NCBI RefSeq assembly: GCF_000442255.1
Contig: NZ_KE557274.1
Span: forward strand, 611,311 to 675,310
Direction of reading: 5' to 3'
Source of the DNA: Salipiger mucosus DSM 16094
GTDB taxonomy: Bacteria > Pseudomonadota > Alphaproteobacteria > Rhodobacterales > Rhodobacteraceae
DNA length: 64,000 nt
Shown here: positions 34,556 to 43,328 of the stretch, piece by piece
Layout of the letters: each line of letters begins with the position of its first letter
Position numbering within the stretch: the first letter of the stretch is position 1
The notes under the pieces: model-generated
The model's database searches: none
Seen by the model: the letters and a program-made list of their open reading frames with translations, nothing else
Told to the model about the DNA's origin: nothing
Program-made: the position numbers and the translations under genes

Positions 34556-35314
34556 TCAGCCGGCGATGGCGCGCAGCGCGCGGGCCCGCGCGGGCGGAAT
34601 CGCGGCGGTCTCGACCCCGGTGAAGACGTGCAGGGTGTTCATCTGCCGGTCCACGACCGCGTGATCGCTCACCCAGCCGCCCATCGACAAGTAGGTGCGC
34701 AGCAACGGCGGGATGAGTTTCTGCGCCGCCCGCGCGTCGGAGGGGCCGGGCGCGAATCCCACGACCTCGGGCGCCTTGCGCCCGACGCGCCAGCGCTCGG
34801 GCGCGGCGTGACGGCTGGCGAGAAAGGCGAAGGCCGCGGCATAGGGGGCCGGATCGGTGCCGCTGAAACTGGCGCAACCGAAGAGCAGCTGCGCGCCCCG
34901 CGCATCGACCAGCGCGGTGATCGCGCCCCATGCGAGGCGCAGGATGTCGGGGTCGGACTGGCCGGGGCGGATGCAGAAGCGCCCCAGCTCCAGAAGCGGG
35001 CCGTCGAATCCCTCGAGCCGCCGCAGGTCATAATACTGCCCCGAGTAGCTGTCGCCCATGCCCGTGCCGCTCTCGATCCAGAGGAAGCGGAAGCAGGCCA
35101 GCAGCGTGCCGGCTCGCGCATCCTCGATCAGCATGTGACGGCAGCGGGTGTCGAAGGCGTCGGCATCGGGTCCGCCATCGGGCCCGAAGAAGGCGCGCCC
35201 GCGCAACGCCTGGGCCGCGGCCACATCGGCCTCGGTCGTCGCCTGCCTGGCCTGCAACCTGCCGCGGGACAACAGCGTCTCCCCCTCTGCCGGCCTCTGC
35301 TGCTCGGGGGGCAT
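34556..35314 (-). CDS. olsB: Ornithine acyl-ACP N-acyltransferase-like protein (OlsB)
   Basis: This 252-residue GNAT-fold enzyme resembles OlsB, which transfers a 3-hydroxyacyl chain from acyl carrier protein to ornithine in the first step of ornithine-lipid synthesis. Family segments are visible: LQARQATTEADVAAAQALRG, the RCRHMLIED region, SGQYYDLRRL and ELGRFCIRPG (about 125). A partner olsA-type O-acyltransferase is not adjacent; a PlsC-like acyltransferase lies at 56.1-57.0 kb. The gene is 11 bp downstream of bamE on the same strand, so the two may be cotranscribed. Confidence 0.82.
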   Translation of the reverse strand: MPPEQQRPAEGETLLSRGRLQARQATTEADVAAAQALRGRAFFGPDGGPDADAFDTRCRHMLIEDARAGTLLACFRFLWIESGTGMGDSYSGQYYDLRRLEGFDGPLLELGRFCIRPGQSDPDILRLAWGAITALVDARGAQLLFGCASFSGTDPAPYAAAFAFLASRHAAPERWRVGRKAPEVVGFAPGPSDARAAQKLIPPLLRTYLSMGGWVSDHAVVDRQMNTLHVFTGVETAAIPPARARALRAIAG

Positions 35315-35325
35315 CGCCGGCCCTC

Positions 35326-35778
35326 CTACTGTCCGAGGGAGTCGCCGAGAGACAGACGGCCGATGTTGCCGAAGAGCTTGCGGATGAAGCCGATGTCGCC
35401 GTCGCCCGATTGCGTGACGCGCCGTGTGAGCGGCACGACGATGCCGTCCTCGAGACCGTAGCGGCTGATGCCCCGCACGACGCCGTCACCGTCGAAGGCG
35501 ATCTCGACGACCTCGCGGTTCACCACCTCGGGCGCCTGCCAGGCAAAGCTGCGGATCTCGCTCTCGATGTAGTAGAAGCCGCTGTCGTTGAGCACACCCG
35601 AGGTCGTCGGCACTCCGACGACGTCCTCGACGGTGCCGCGCGTGTCGATTCCGGGCACGATCTGCTGCAGATCGTCATCCGAGGGTGTGTAGCCGTGGGT
35701 GCGGTATTGTGCCGAACAGGCCGCCACCGACAGGACCAGCCCGCCCGCCATGAGCGCGTTTCTCAGCCGTCTTGTCAT
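35326..35778 (-). CDS. bamE: Outer membrane assembly lipoprotein BamE (SmpA/OmlA family)
   Basis: This 150-residue lipoprotein has a signal peptide ending in the lipobox SVAAC (Cys about residue 21) and an SmpA/OmlA domain containing the conserved DDLQQIVPGIDTRGTVEDVV and GVPTTSG. BamE is a small partner of the BamA outer-membrane protein insertion machine. The C-terminal extension (about 105-150) is glycine/leucine-rich. It is divergently oriented from the DUF177 gene. Confidence 0.88.
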   Translation of the reverse strand: MTRRLRNALMAGGLVLSVAACSAQYRTHGYTPSDDDLQQIVPGIDTRGTVEDVVGVPTTSGVLNDSGFYYIESEIRSFAWQAPEVVNREVVEIAFDGDGVVRGISRYGLEDGIVVPLTRRVTQSGDGDIGFIRKLFGNIGRLSLGDSLGQ

Positions 35779-35817
35779 GGCCCTGCCTCTGCCCCCGCAA
35801 CTACCCTTGTGTCGACC

Positions 35818-35845
35818 TTGGCGGCCTTCTATCCCCGATTACATA
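35818..35845 (+). promoter_or_regulatory. Promoter upstream of the DUF177 gene
   Basis: TTGGCG (35818-35823) and TACATA (35840-35845) are 16 bases apart, 35 bp before the DUF177 start codon, in a locally AT-richer stretch between divergent genes. Confidence 0.45.
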
Positions 35846-35880
35846 TACATGCCAAGCCGTTCAAGCAAAGGAAGGCACAG

Positions 35881-36450
35881 GTGGCTGACAGAGACGACGA
35901 CACCGCCACGCACCGGCTGCGGGTGGCGGCCCTGAAAGCGGGCCGGCCCACGCGGTTCGACTACCGCCCCGACGATGCCGCGCGCGCCGCGCTGGCCGAA
36001 AGGCTGGAGCTGCGCGGCCTGCGCAAGGCGCGCCTCGCCGGCGAGATCGCGCCCGAGGGCCGCGACGGCTGGCGGCTCAAGGCGACGCTGGGTGCGACGG
36101 TCACGCAGTCCTGCGTGGCAACACTGGAGCCGGTGAGCACGCGCATCGACGAGCCGGTCGAGCGGCTCTACCTGCCGGAGGCGGCCTTCCCGTCCCTCGA
36201 CGAGGGGTCGGAAACCGAGGTGCCCGAGGACGACGCCGATCCGCTGCCGCAGGTGATCGACCTGCGCGACGTGATGACCGAGGCGCTCTCGCTGGCGCTG
36301 CCGCCCTACCCGCGCAGTCCCGATGCCCCCGAGCCCGAGGTTGCCGCGGAGGACGACGCTCCGGACGCCGCCTCCGAGCGGCCGAACCCCTTTGCCCAGC
36401 TCGCGGGATTGCGCGACAAGCTGGCAGAGGACGATAACGGCAAGGAGTGA
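35881..36450 (+). CDS. DUF177 (YceD-like) protein
   Basis: This 189-residue protein shows the DUF177 core: QSCVATLEPVSTRIDEPVERL in the middle and the later DLRDVMTEALSLALPPYPRS. In E. coli the yceD homologue precedes rpmF and is needed for normal 23S rRNA processing. The GTG start at 35881 is preferred because GGAAGG lies about 6 bases upstream. The family's C-terminal segment with PFAQLAGLRDKL is present. The gene sits 172 bp upstream of rpmF, the usual neighbour. Confidence 0.88.
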   Translation: MADRDDDTATHRLRVAALKAGRPTRFDYRPDDAARAALAERLELRGLRKARLAGEIAPEGRDGWRLKATLGATVTQSCVATLEPVSTRIDEPVERLYLPEAAFPSLDEGSETEVPEDDADPLPQVIDLRDVMTEALSLALPPYPRSPDAPEPEVAAEDDAPDAASERPNPFAQLAGLRDKLAEDDNGKE

Positions 36451-36472
36451 CGCGCAGGGGACACGAATCCCC

Positions 36473-36500
36473 TTGCGTCCGAGCGACAAATCCCTATTTT
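36473..36500 (+). promoter_or_regulatory. Candidate rpmF promoter
   Basis: TTGCGT (36473-36478) and TATTTT (36495-36500) are separated by 16 bases, about 120 bp upstream of rpmF, giving a second entry point for the rpmF-plsX-fabH genes. Confidence 0.45.
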
Positions 36501-36622
36501 CGCGCCTTCATCGGAATTCCGGGTTGCCATGCCACGTGCCTTGAGACTATGAGGCCGGGCACACGCCCGACACCAGAACCGGGCAACAAATTGCCCCACA
36601 CGCGAATGATCGAGGTTGAGAC

Positions 36623-36829
36623 ATGGCCGTCCAACAGAACAAAGTATCCAAATCGCGCCGCAACAACCGTCGGGCGCATGACGCCCTCTCCGCGGCCAAC
36701 CCCAACGAGTGCGACAACTGCGGCGAGCTGAAGCGCCCGCACCACGTCTGCCCGTCCTGCGGCCACTACGCCGAGCGCGAAGTCGTCGCCGCAGCCGACG
36801 AGATCGACCTGGACGAAGACGCCGCCTGA
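36623..36829 (+). CDS. rpmF: 50S ribosomal protein L32
   Basis: This 68-residue ribosomal protein has the L32 start [20 protein letters not shown] and a zinc-ribbon CDNC ... CPSC (about residues 31-47). An acidic tail ([10 protein letters not shown]) follows the core. It is the first gene of a block with plsX and fabH, the conserved coupling of ribosome and fatty acid/phospholipid synthesis. Confidence 0.97.
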   Translation: MAVQQNKVSKSRRNNRRAHDALSAANPNECDNCGELKRPHHVCPSCGHYAEREVVAAADEIDLDEDAA

Positions 36830-36852
36830 ACAGCCGAAGGCCCGGTCCCCGC

Positions 36853-37965
36853 ATGAGTCCTCTCTCGGATCACCGCAAGGCGGACGGGCCCTTGGTGCTC
36901 TCCATCGACGCCATGGGCGGAGATCGCGGGCCGGCAACCATCGTTGCCGGCCTTGCCACCTTTGCACGCAAGCACGAAGACGTCCGCTTCCTGCTGCACG
37001 GCCCCCGGGACGAGCTGCAGGCGCTTGTCGACAAGCGCCCCGCGCTGTCCGGCCGCTGCGACGTGCGCGACGCACCCCGCGTCGTATCGATGGAAGACAA
37101 GCCCAGCCACGTCATGCGCAACGGGCAGGACACCTCGATGTGGTCCACGCTCGATTCGGTGCGCGACGGCGAGGCGACGGTTGCCGTCTCCTGCGGCAAC
37201 ACCGGCGCGCTGATGCTGCTGTCGATGGTGCGCCTGCGCAAGCTGCCGGGCGTCAATCGGCCGGCCATCGCGGTGCTCTGGCCCTCGCGCAACCCGCAGG
37301 GCTACAACGTCATCCTGGACGTGGGCGCCGATATCCGCGCCGACGCGGACGACCTGCTGAAATACGCCATGATGGGCGCCTCCTATGCGCGCAACGGGCT
37401 CTCGCTCGAGCAGCCGCGCGTCGGCCTGCTGAACGTGGGCACGGAGGAGCACAAGGGCCGGACCGAGCTCAAGGCGGCGCATGAACTCATCTCGGCCAAT
37501 GCCGAGCAGAACGGGTTCGACTTCGTCGGCTTCGTCGAGGGCAGCGATCTGCCCGGAACGCGCTGCGACGTGATCGTCACCGACGGGTTCACCGGCAACA
37601 TCGCGCTAAAGACCGGAGAGGGCACCGCCTCGCTCATCGGCGACCTGCTGCGCGAGGCCTTCGCCTATTCTCCGCTGTCCCGCATCGCGTCGCTTCTGGC
37701 GCTGACCTCGCTCAAGCGCCTGCAGGCCCGGATCGACCCGCGCCGCAAGAACGGCGGCGTCTTCCTGGGGCTCAACGGCACGGTCGTGAAATCTCACGGC
37801 GCCGCGGACGCGACGGGTGTGGCAGCCGCCGTCGAACTGGCCTACGATCTGGCCCAATCGGGGTTCGGCGACCGGCTCGCGGCACGCATTGCCGCGGCGG
37901 GCGACACGCGCCCCACCGCCGAGGACGGCCCGGCGAACGAGCAGAAAGACGGAACCGACCAATGA
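36853..37965 (+). CDS. plsX: Phosphate acyltransferase PlsX
   Basis: This 370-residue enzyme converts acyl-ACP to acyl-phosphate, the donor for PlsY in phospholipid synthesis. Hallmarks are LSIDAMGGDRGPATIVAGL near the start, SCGNTGALMLLSMVRL (about 115), LDVGADIRADADDL, GTEEHKGRTELK and VTDGFTGNIALKTGEG (about 245). An N-terminal extension of about 12 residues precedes the core. The stop overlaps the fabH start by four bases. Confidence 0.97.
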   Translation: MSPLSDHRKADGPLVLSIDAMGGDRGPATIVAGLATFARKHEDVRFLLHGPRDELQALVDKRPALSGRCDVRDAPRVVSMEDKPSHVMRNGQDTSMWSTLDSVRDGEATVAVSCGNTGALMLLSMVRLRKLPGVNRPAIAVLWPSRNPQGYNVILDVGADIRADADDLLKYAMMGASYARNGLSLEQPRVGLLNVGTEEHKGRTELKAAHELISANAEQNGFDFVGFVEGSDLPGTRCDVIVTDGFTGNIALKTGEGTASLIGDLLREAFAYSPLSRIASLLALTSLKRLQARIDPRRKNGGVFLGLNGTVVKSHGAADATGVAAAVELAYDLAQSGFGDRLAARIAAAGDTRPTAEDGPANEQKDGTDQ

Positions 37966-38933
37966 CGATACGGGCAAAGGTGACAGGGATCGGGCATTAT
38001 CTGCCCGAGCATGTCGTCCCCAACGCCGAGTTCGAAAAGACCCTCGACACCTCGGACGAGTGGATCCGCAGCCGCTCGGGGATCGAGCGGCGCCACTTTG
38101 CCGCCGAGGGTGAAACCACCTCGGACCTCGCCACCAATGCCGCCATGGCCGCGCTGGGCGACGCAGGCCTCACGCCGGCCGATCTCGACGGCATCGTCGT
38201 GGCGACCTCGACGCCGGACCTGACCTTTCCCTCCGCCGCCACCATGGTGCAGGCGCGCCTCGGGATGGAGCGCGGATTCGCCTTCGACATCCAGGCGGTC
38301 TGCGCGGGCTTCGTCTACGGGCTGGCCAACGCCAACGCGCTGATCGTCTCGGGCACGGCGAAGCGGATCATGGTGATCGGCGCCGAGACCTTCTCGCGCA
38401 TCCTCGACTGGAACGACCGCTCGACCTGCGTGCTTTTCGGCGACGGCGCGGGCGCGCTGATCCTCGAGGCCTCGGAAGGCGACGGCACCAAGGAGGATCG
38501 CGGCGTGCTGTCGGTCGACATCCACTCCGACGGCCGCTTCCGCGACCTGCTCTACGTCGACGGCGGCGTGAGCACGAATTCCATCGGCCACCTGCGGATG
38601 GAAGGCAAGGAGGTCTTCCGCCACGCGGTTGCCAAGCTTGCCGCCACCGCGACCACGGCAATGGAGAAGGCCGGCGTCACAACCGACGAGATCGACTGGA
38701 TCGTGCCGCACCAGGCGAACATCCGCATCATCACCGGCACGGCCAAGAAGCTGGGCCTGCCGATGGAGCAGGTCATCGTCACCGTGCAGGACCACGGCAA
38801 CACCTCGGCGGCCTCGATCCCGATGGCGCTGTCCGTCGGCAAGGCCGAGGGCCGCATCAAGCCGGGCGACGTGGTCATCACCGAAGCCATCGGCGGCGGC
38901 CTGGCCTGGGGCGCGGTGCTGCTGCGCTGGTGA
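37962..38933 (+). CDS. fabH: 3-oxoacyl-ACP synthase III
   Basis: This 323-residue condensing enzyme starts fatty-acid synthesis by joining acetyl-CoA to malonyl-ACP. The catalytic triad is visible: Cys in [14 protein letters not shown] (about 113), His in [10 protein letters not shown] (about 248) and Asn in [11 protein letters not shown] (about 278). The N-terminal [10 protein letters not shown]-like segment (here [15 protein letters not shown]) is standard. It is translationally coupled to plsX. Confidence 0.97.
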   Translation: MTIRAKVTGIGHYLPEHVVPNAEFEKTLDTSDEWIRSRSGIERRHFAAEGETTSDLATNAAMAALGDAGLTPADLDGIVVATSTPDLTFPSAATMVQARLGMERGFAFDIQAVCAGFVYGLANANALIVSGTAKRIMVIGAETFSRILDWNDRSTCVLFGDGAGALILEASEGDGTKEDRGVLSVDIHSDGRFRDLLYVDGGVSTNSIGHLRMEGKEVFRHAVAKLAATATTAMEKAGVTTDEIDWIVPHQANIRIITGTAKKLGLPMEQVIVTVQDHGNTSAASIPMALSVGKAEGRIKPGDVVITEAIGGGLAWGAVLLRW

Positions 38934-39000
38934 TTGCCCCCGTCCGGCGGCGACCTGCCGCCGAAATCGCGGGTCAGGCCCGGCTTTCAAGTACCTGACG

Positions 39001-39030
39001 TTGACACGGAAAATTGACCGCGCCTATGCT
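39001..39030 (+). promoter_or_regulatory. ihfA promoter
   Basis: A consensus -35 TTGACA (39001-39006) and -10 TATGCT (39025-39030) are separated by 18 bases, 25 bp upstream of the ihfA start codon. Confidence 0.6.
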
Positions 39031-39054
39031 GGCGGAAACTCCGGAGGGACGGGA

Positions 39055-39357
39055 ATGGGTGAAAAGACTCTCACGCGCATGGATCTGAGCGAGGCCGTCT
39101 TCCGCGAGGTCGGCCTGTCGCGCAACGAAAGCGCAGACTTGGTGGAATCGGTTCTCCAGCACATGTCCGACGCGCTCGTGCGGGGGGAACAGGTCAAGAT
39201 CTCGTCCTTCGGCACCTTCTCGGTGCGCGACAAGGCGGCGCGCGTGGGCCGCAATCCCAAGACCGGCGAAGAGGTGCCGATCCAGCCGCGCCGCGTGCTG
39301 ACGTTCCGCCCCTCGCACTTGATGAAAGAGCGCGTCGCCGACGGCAACAAGGGGTAA
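39055..39357 (+). CDS. ihfA: Integration host factor subunit alpha
   Basis: This 100-residue nucleoid-associated protein heterodimerises with IhfB to bend DNA. The IHF/HU core is clear: [20 protein letters not shown], then [20 protein letters not shown] with the flanking arm [20 protein letters not shown] (Pro at the intercalating position). A GGAGGG lies 6 bases before the ATG. It is followed 6 bp later by a MerR-type gene, as in other Rhodobacterales. Confidence 0.95.
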   Translation: MGEKTLTRMDLSEAVFREVGLSRNESADLVESVLQHMSDALVRGEQVKISSFGTFSVRDKAARVGRNPKTGEEVPIQPRRVLTFRPSHLMKERVADGNKG

Positions 39358-39363
39358 GCGGGC

Positions 39364-40746
39364 ATGAGCAAGTCCCGCGACGCCTTCCGCACCATCAGCG
39401 AGGTCGCGGAGCTGCTGGACACGCCGGCTCACGTCCTGCGCTTCTGGGAAAGCAAGTTCACGCAGGTCAAGCCGGTGAAGCGCGCCGGTGGTCGGCGGTA
39501 TTACCGGCCCGGCGACATCGGCCTGCTGGCCGGCATCAAGAAGCTGCTCCACGACGACGGCATGACCATCAAGGGCGTGCAGAAGGTGCTGCGCGAGAAG
39601 GGCGTGCGCCATGTCTCGGGCCTCGTGCCCGCGCCGACCGAGGTCGCCGCCGAGGAAGAGGTCGCGGAGATGATCGAGGACGCGCCCTATACGGAGGCCC
39701 CCGAGGAAAGCGGCACCGTCCTGCCCTTCGTCGCCCCCGACAGCCCGCCGCGCGCCGAGCCGACTGTGGCCGAGAGTGCCGTCCCGGATCAAGCGGAGGC
39801 ACCGGAGGCCGCGCCGGCCGAAGATGGAGAGTGGCCAGAGGCGGAGCCGAGCGACACCGATATGCCGACCGAGCCAGTGTCCGACGACGCCTTTGACGCC
39901 CCGGAGCCGATTTCGGCCGGGGCCGCGATGCCCCCCGAGATGGCGCCCGAGGCCGAGGACACGCTGGCGGCCGAGATTCCCGGACCTGACGCCGACGACA
40001 TGCCCGGCGGCCTTGGCGCGCAAGAGTCGCAGGCACCTGAAGCCTCGGATGCGGTGACCGAGAGCGAACCTGCGCTCGGTCCTTACCCCGTCGAGGACAC
40101 GCCCTCGGCGGTCGCGGAAGCTGAGCAAACACCGACCGACGAGCACGACCACGAGGCTGGTGCGGAAGCCGAGGCCGAAGCCGCGGTCGGTTCCGAACCC
40201 ACGACATATACCGAGCCTGTAGCCGATGCCGGTGAAGGGGCCGACTCGGATGCCGAAACCTGGCCGGATCTCTTCGGCCGCGGCGAGAGCTCGCCCCCTG
40301 CGGCCATGTCCGAAACACCTCCGAACCCCTTGCCCGAGTTCCTGGCCCAGTCGCTCGAGGAGCGCGCGACCGAGACGGGCGAACTGCCCGCCGACACGGC
40401 CGAGTCGCCCGAGGTGAACGACGAAGAGGTCGATATGGCCGAACCCGTCGAGGCCGGATTCGACGCGCCGGGCGCGGACAGCGCGCCGGCCGACTCGGAC
40501 GAATCCGAATCTCCGGAGGCTGCGGCCGAGCCGCCGGACATGCCCGCCCAGACTGCCCAGGCCCCTGCTCCCGCGCCGCTGCCGGAACTGCGCTCGGAGG
40601 CCGATCTGCCGACGCCCGCGCCCGGCCCGCTGGCGCATCTGGCGCGGGTCCAGCGGCTCGATCCCGAGCGCGCGGCGGCGCTTGCGCCGCATGTCGCCGC
40701 GCTGCGGGCGCTTGTCGAAGGCCGCGCCGCGACCGAGGCCGATTGA
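39364..40746 (+). CDS. MerR-family regulator with long acidic low-complexity tail
   Basis: This 460-residue protein has a MerR helix-turn-helix at residues 5-75 ([20 protein letters not shown], then [18 protein letters not shown]). The rest is about 380 residues of Glu/Ala/Pro/Asp-rich low complexity, with a short helical C-terminal motif [20 protein letters not shown] (about 420-445). Typical MerR regulators are 120-300 residues with an effector domain; none is seen. The N-terminus and position after ihfA match a conserved Rhodobacterales gene, but the tail is unusually long. Targets are unknown. Confidence 0.82.
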   Translation: MSKSRDAFRTISEVAELLDTPAHVLRFWESKFTQVKPVKRAGGRRYYRPGDIGLLAGIKKLLHDDGMTIKGVQKVLREKGVRHVSGLVPAPTEVAAEEEVAEMIEDAPYTEAPEESGTVLPFVAPDSPPRAEPTVAESAVPDQAEAPEAAPAEDGEWPEAEPSDTDMPTEPVSDDAFDAPEPISAGAAMPPEMAPEAEDTLAAEIPGPDADDMPGGLGAQESQAPEASDAVTESEPALGPYPVEDTPSAVAEAEQTPTDEHDHEAGAEAEAEAAVGSEPTTYTEPVADAGEGADSDAETWPDLFGRGESSPPAAMSETPPNPLPEFLAQSLEERATETGELPADTAESPEVNDEEVDMAEPVEAGFDAPGADSAPADSDESESPEAAAEPPDMPAQTAQAPAPAPLPELRSEADLPTPAPGPLAHLARVQRLDPERAAALAPHVAALRALVEGRAATEAD

Positions 40747-40824
40747 CCCGCAGACAGGCGCGGATTTCCGCGATTCAGGGCTTGCCCCCGCCGGCGAAAA
40801 ACAGTATGAACGGGCCTCACAAGT

Positions 40825-40901
40825 CGGGCTATGGCGCAGCCTGGTAGCGCGTCCGTCTGGGGGACGGAAGGTCGCAGGTTCGAGTCCTGCTAGCCCGACC
40901 A
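40825..40901 (+). tRNA. tRNA-Pro (anticodon GGG)
   Basis: The 77-nt sequence folds as a cloverleaf. The acceptor stem pairs CGGGCTA with TAGCCCG, and the D arm reads GCGCAGCCTGGTAGCGC. The anticodon stem TCCGT/ACGGA closes the 7-base loop CTGGGGG (anticodon GGG), and the T arm contains GGTTCGAGTCC. The CCA end is genome-encoded. Confidence 0.95.
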
Positions 40902-41017
40902 ATCATCCGACTTGTCACGACAATTTCTCCGACGCGCGGTCGGCGCGGCGGTGCATTTGCGCTCCCCTTCGCGGCGCAGGATTGCTAAGCAGTCCCGAAA
41001 ACAGGGGACGGACCGCG

Positions 41018-42112
41018 ATGACAGGCGTGCTTGCCAGCCAGCAGATCGAAACGCTGATCGCCGAGGGCGCGATCGACACCGGCGCCCCGCCGGCGCGGGG
41101 CCAGGTGCAGCCCGCCAGCCTCGACTTGCGGCTGGGCAGCGAAGCGATCCGCGTGCGCGCCTCCTTCCTCGCGGGCTCAGGACGTCCGGTCGCGGAGCGT
41201 CTCGACGAGTTCGAGATGCACCGCGTCGACCTGACCGGCGACGGCGCCGTGCTGGAAAAGGGCTGCGTCTACGTCGTCCCGCTGATGGAGCGCCTCGCCC
41301 TGCCCGCCGACCTGTCGGCCGTGGCCAACGCCAAGAGCTCGACCGGGCGGCTGGACCTGCTGACGCGCACGATCACCGATGGCGGCACCGAGTTCGACCG
41401 CGTGGCGCCGGGATACACCGGCCCGCTTTATGCCGAGATCTGTCCGCGCAGCTTCTCGGTGCTGGCGCGCTCGGGCATGCGGCTGAACCAGATCCGCTTT
41501 CGGCGCGGGCAGTCGGTGCTGGACGACGCGGCACTGCGGGCGCTGCACGACAGCGAGACGCTGGTCGGCGGTGGCCCGGCGCTCATCGACGACGGGCTGG
41601 GTTTCTCGGTCGACCTTCAGCCCGCAGAGGGCGCGCTGGCGGGCTGGCGGGCCAAGCGGCACACCGGCGTCATCGACCTCGACCGGATCGGCCACTACGA
41701 TCCGCTGGAGTTCTGGGACCCGCTGCAGGCCCGGCACGGGCGGCTGATCCTCGACCCCGATGCCTTCTATATCCTCGTGAGCCGCGAGGCGGTCCACATC
41801 CCGCCCGCCTATGCCGCCGAGATGGCGCCCTATCTCGCCATGGTGGGCGAGTTCCGCGTGCACTACGCCGGTTTCTTCGATCCCGGCTTCGGCCATGCGG
41901 GCGCGGGGGGCACGGGCTCGCACGGGGTGCTTGAGGTGCGGTGCCACGAGGCCCCCTTTGTGCTGGAGCACGGGCAGATCGTCGGACGCCTGGTCTACGA
42001 ACGCATGGACGAGGTGCCTGCCCAGCTATACGGCGCGGGAATCGCCTCGAACTACCAGGGCCAGGGACTGAAGCTGTCTAAGCACTTCCGCGCGCCCGAA
42101 GCGGGCGCCTAG
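41018..42112 (+). CDS. dCTP deaminase-like protein, two-module form
   Basis: This 364-residue protein has two dUTPase-fold modules. Module 1 contains QVQPASLDLRLGSEA (about residue 29) and KSSTGRLDLLTRTITDGG with APGYTGPLYAEI. Module 2 starts near residue 200 and includes the DPGFGHAGAGGTGSH and GQIVGRLVYERM segments plus a C-terminal SNYQGQGLKLSKHF tail. Family members deaminate dCTP to dUTP for thymidylate synthesis. The double-length version is known in alphaproteobacteria. The start follows the tRNA by 116 bp. Confidence 0.85.
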   Translation: MTGVLASQQIETLIAEGAIDTGAPPARGQVQPASLDLRLGSEAIRVRASFLAGSGRPVAERLDEFEMHRVDLTGDGAVLEKGCVYVVPLMERLALPADLSAVANAKSSTGRLDLLTRTITDGGTEFDRVAPGYTGPLYAEICPRSFSVLARSGMRLNQIRFRRGQSVLDDAALRALHDSETLVGGGPALIDDGLGFSVDLQPAEGALAGWRAKRHTGVIDLDRIGHYDPLEFWDPLQARHGRLILDPDAFYILVSREAVHIPPAYAAEMAPYLAMVGEFRVHYAGFFDPGFGHAGAGGTGSHGVLEVRCHEAPFVLEHGQIVGRLVYERMDEVPAQLYGAGIASNYQGQGLKLSKHFRAPEAGA

Positions 42113-42321
42113 AACTTGATGAAGCGCCGTGCCACGCGTGCGGCCTTCTTTGCGGTCTTCGCCTGCTTGCGCGCACGCTGGCGCTGACGGCGCTCCTCGG
42201 GCGTGAGCGGCGCGTCGGCGCCGCGGCGTCCCGGACCCATGGTCTTGTCGATGCCTGCGTTCATGCCGCGGCCCACGGCCCGTCGGACCACCATGCGCGA
42301 AATCGTGTTGAAGATACTCAT
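42109..42321 (-). CDS. Small basic hypothetical protein
   Basis: This 70-residue protein has a hydrophobic/amphipathic N-terminus (MSIFNTISRMVVRRAVGRGM), a PLTPEERRQRQRARKQ segment and a strongly basic C-terminus (AKTAKKAARVARRFIKF). I do not recognise a family. Its stop overlaps the convergent dCTP-deaminase stop by four bases. The reading frame uses normal codons for this genome, and the preceding GGAGCGGGCG on its strand is a plausible ribosome-binding site. Confidence 0.6.
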   Translation of the reverse strand: MSIFNTISRMVVRRAVGRGMNAGIDKTMGPGRRGADAPLTPEERRQRQRARKQAKTAKKAARVARRFIKF

Positions 42322-42604
42322 CGCCCGCTCCTATTGCTGCTGATCCGAAGCATAGCCCGGCCTCCGGGAATTTCAGCCCGATGCCTAGAATGCGCAGCAT
42401 CGGGCCGCGAACGCGCCATGGCCGCCCGGGTTCCCGGCCTTGCCCGACCGGCGGAAGACGGCCAAAACCACATCAAGGCCGCGCGGTTCCTCGCTGATCA
42501 TAAACACCTTTTTCGCATCGACCGGAACGGTTCTGCACCCCCTGCTGTTGTGACGCCACGAAGGCAGACGCCTTCGCCAACTTGCATCTGTGAGGAGACC
42601 CGAC

Positions 42605-43270
42605 ATGCAACGCACCAAGACCATTCTGCTGGGCACCGCCCTTGCCAGCCTTGTCGCAGCACCTGTCGCCGCAGCGATGAGCGCCTCGGCCACCACCGAC
42701 CTGAACCTGCGCACGGGCCCCGGTCCGCAGTACGAGGTGCAGGATGTCATCGCCTCCTCCGACGAAGTCGACGTCATGGGCTGCCTCGACCAAGCCGAAT
42801 GGTGCGAGGTCTCCTACAACGGCAGCGAGGGCTGGGCCTACTCCGCCTACCTGACGACGCCGGTCGAGGATGAGCCGGTCGTGATCTACGAGAACACGGA
42901 ACGCCTGGAAGTCGAGACCGTGACCTACGAGGATGACGAAGGCGCCGGCGTCGGCGCGGCAGCTGCAGGCGGCTGGGGCGCGCTGGCAGGCTCGCTGCTG
43001 GTCGGTGGCCCGGCCGCCGCTGCCGCAGGCGCCGTGGTCGGTGCCGTCGCGGGCGCCGAGTCGCAGATCGAGGAAAAGACCGTGACCTACGTGGTCGAGA
43101 ACCCGGTCGAACCGGTCTACCTCAGCGGCGAAGTCGCCACCGGCGCGGGCATTCCGCAAGACATCGAGGTCTACGAGGTGCCGGAGAGCGACTACGCCTA
43201 CCTCAACGTGAACGAGACGCCGGTCGTGATCGACCCTGAGACCCGTCGCATCGTGCAGGTGGTCCGCTGA
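42605..43270 (+). CDS. Exported SH3-domain/DUF1236 protein
   Basis: This 221-residue envelope protein has a signal peptide (cleavage near AAPVAAA, residue 24), a bacterial SH3_3 domain (about 28-85, with DLNLRTGPGPQYEV and GWAYSAYL) and an Ala/Gly-rich membrane-like segment (about 118-150, AAGGWGALAGSLLVGGPAAA). A DUF1236-type repeat region ends in ETPVVIDPETRRIVQVV. SH3_3 domains usually bind peptidoglycan or other surface ligands. A GAGGAGACC sits before the ATG and a strong terminator follows. Confidence 0.8.
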   Translation: MQRTKTILLGTALASLVAAPVAAAMSASATTDLNLRTGPGPQYEVQDVIASSDEVDVMGCLDQAEWCEVSYNGSEGWAYSAYLTTPVEDEPVVIYENTERLEVETVTYEDDEGAGVGAAAAGGWGALAGSLLVGGPAAAAAGAVVGAVAGAESQIEEKTVTYVVENPVEPVYLSGEVATGAGIPQDIEVYEVPESDYAYLNVNETPVVIDPETRRIVQVVR

Positions 43271-43294
43271 TCCAAGCCTCTTGAGGGAACGAAG

Positions 43295-43325
43295 GCCCCC
43301 GGTCCGCGCGACCGGGGGCTTTTTT
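43295..43325 (+). terminator. Intrinsic terminator
   Basis: GCCCCCGGTC pairs perfectly with GACCGGGGGC (10 bp, 5-base loop), followed at once by six T's. It lies 25 bases after the SH3/DUF1236 gene and should end its mRNA. Confidence 0.85.
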
Positions 43326-43328
43326 CGG

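Noticed and set aside
40182-40746. Separate gene in the acidic tail region of the MerR gene
   Set aside because: The frame is continuous with the HTH domain and no start with a ribosome-binding site is seen inside it.
38974-40902. 642-codon minus-strand frame opposite ihfA/merR
   Set aside because: It is antisense to two genes with recognised domains and runs into the tRNA; its glycine/arginine-rich translation shows no family features.
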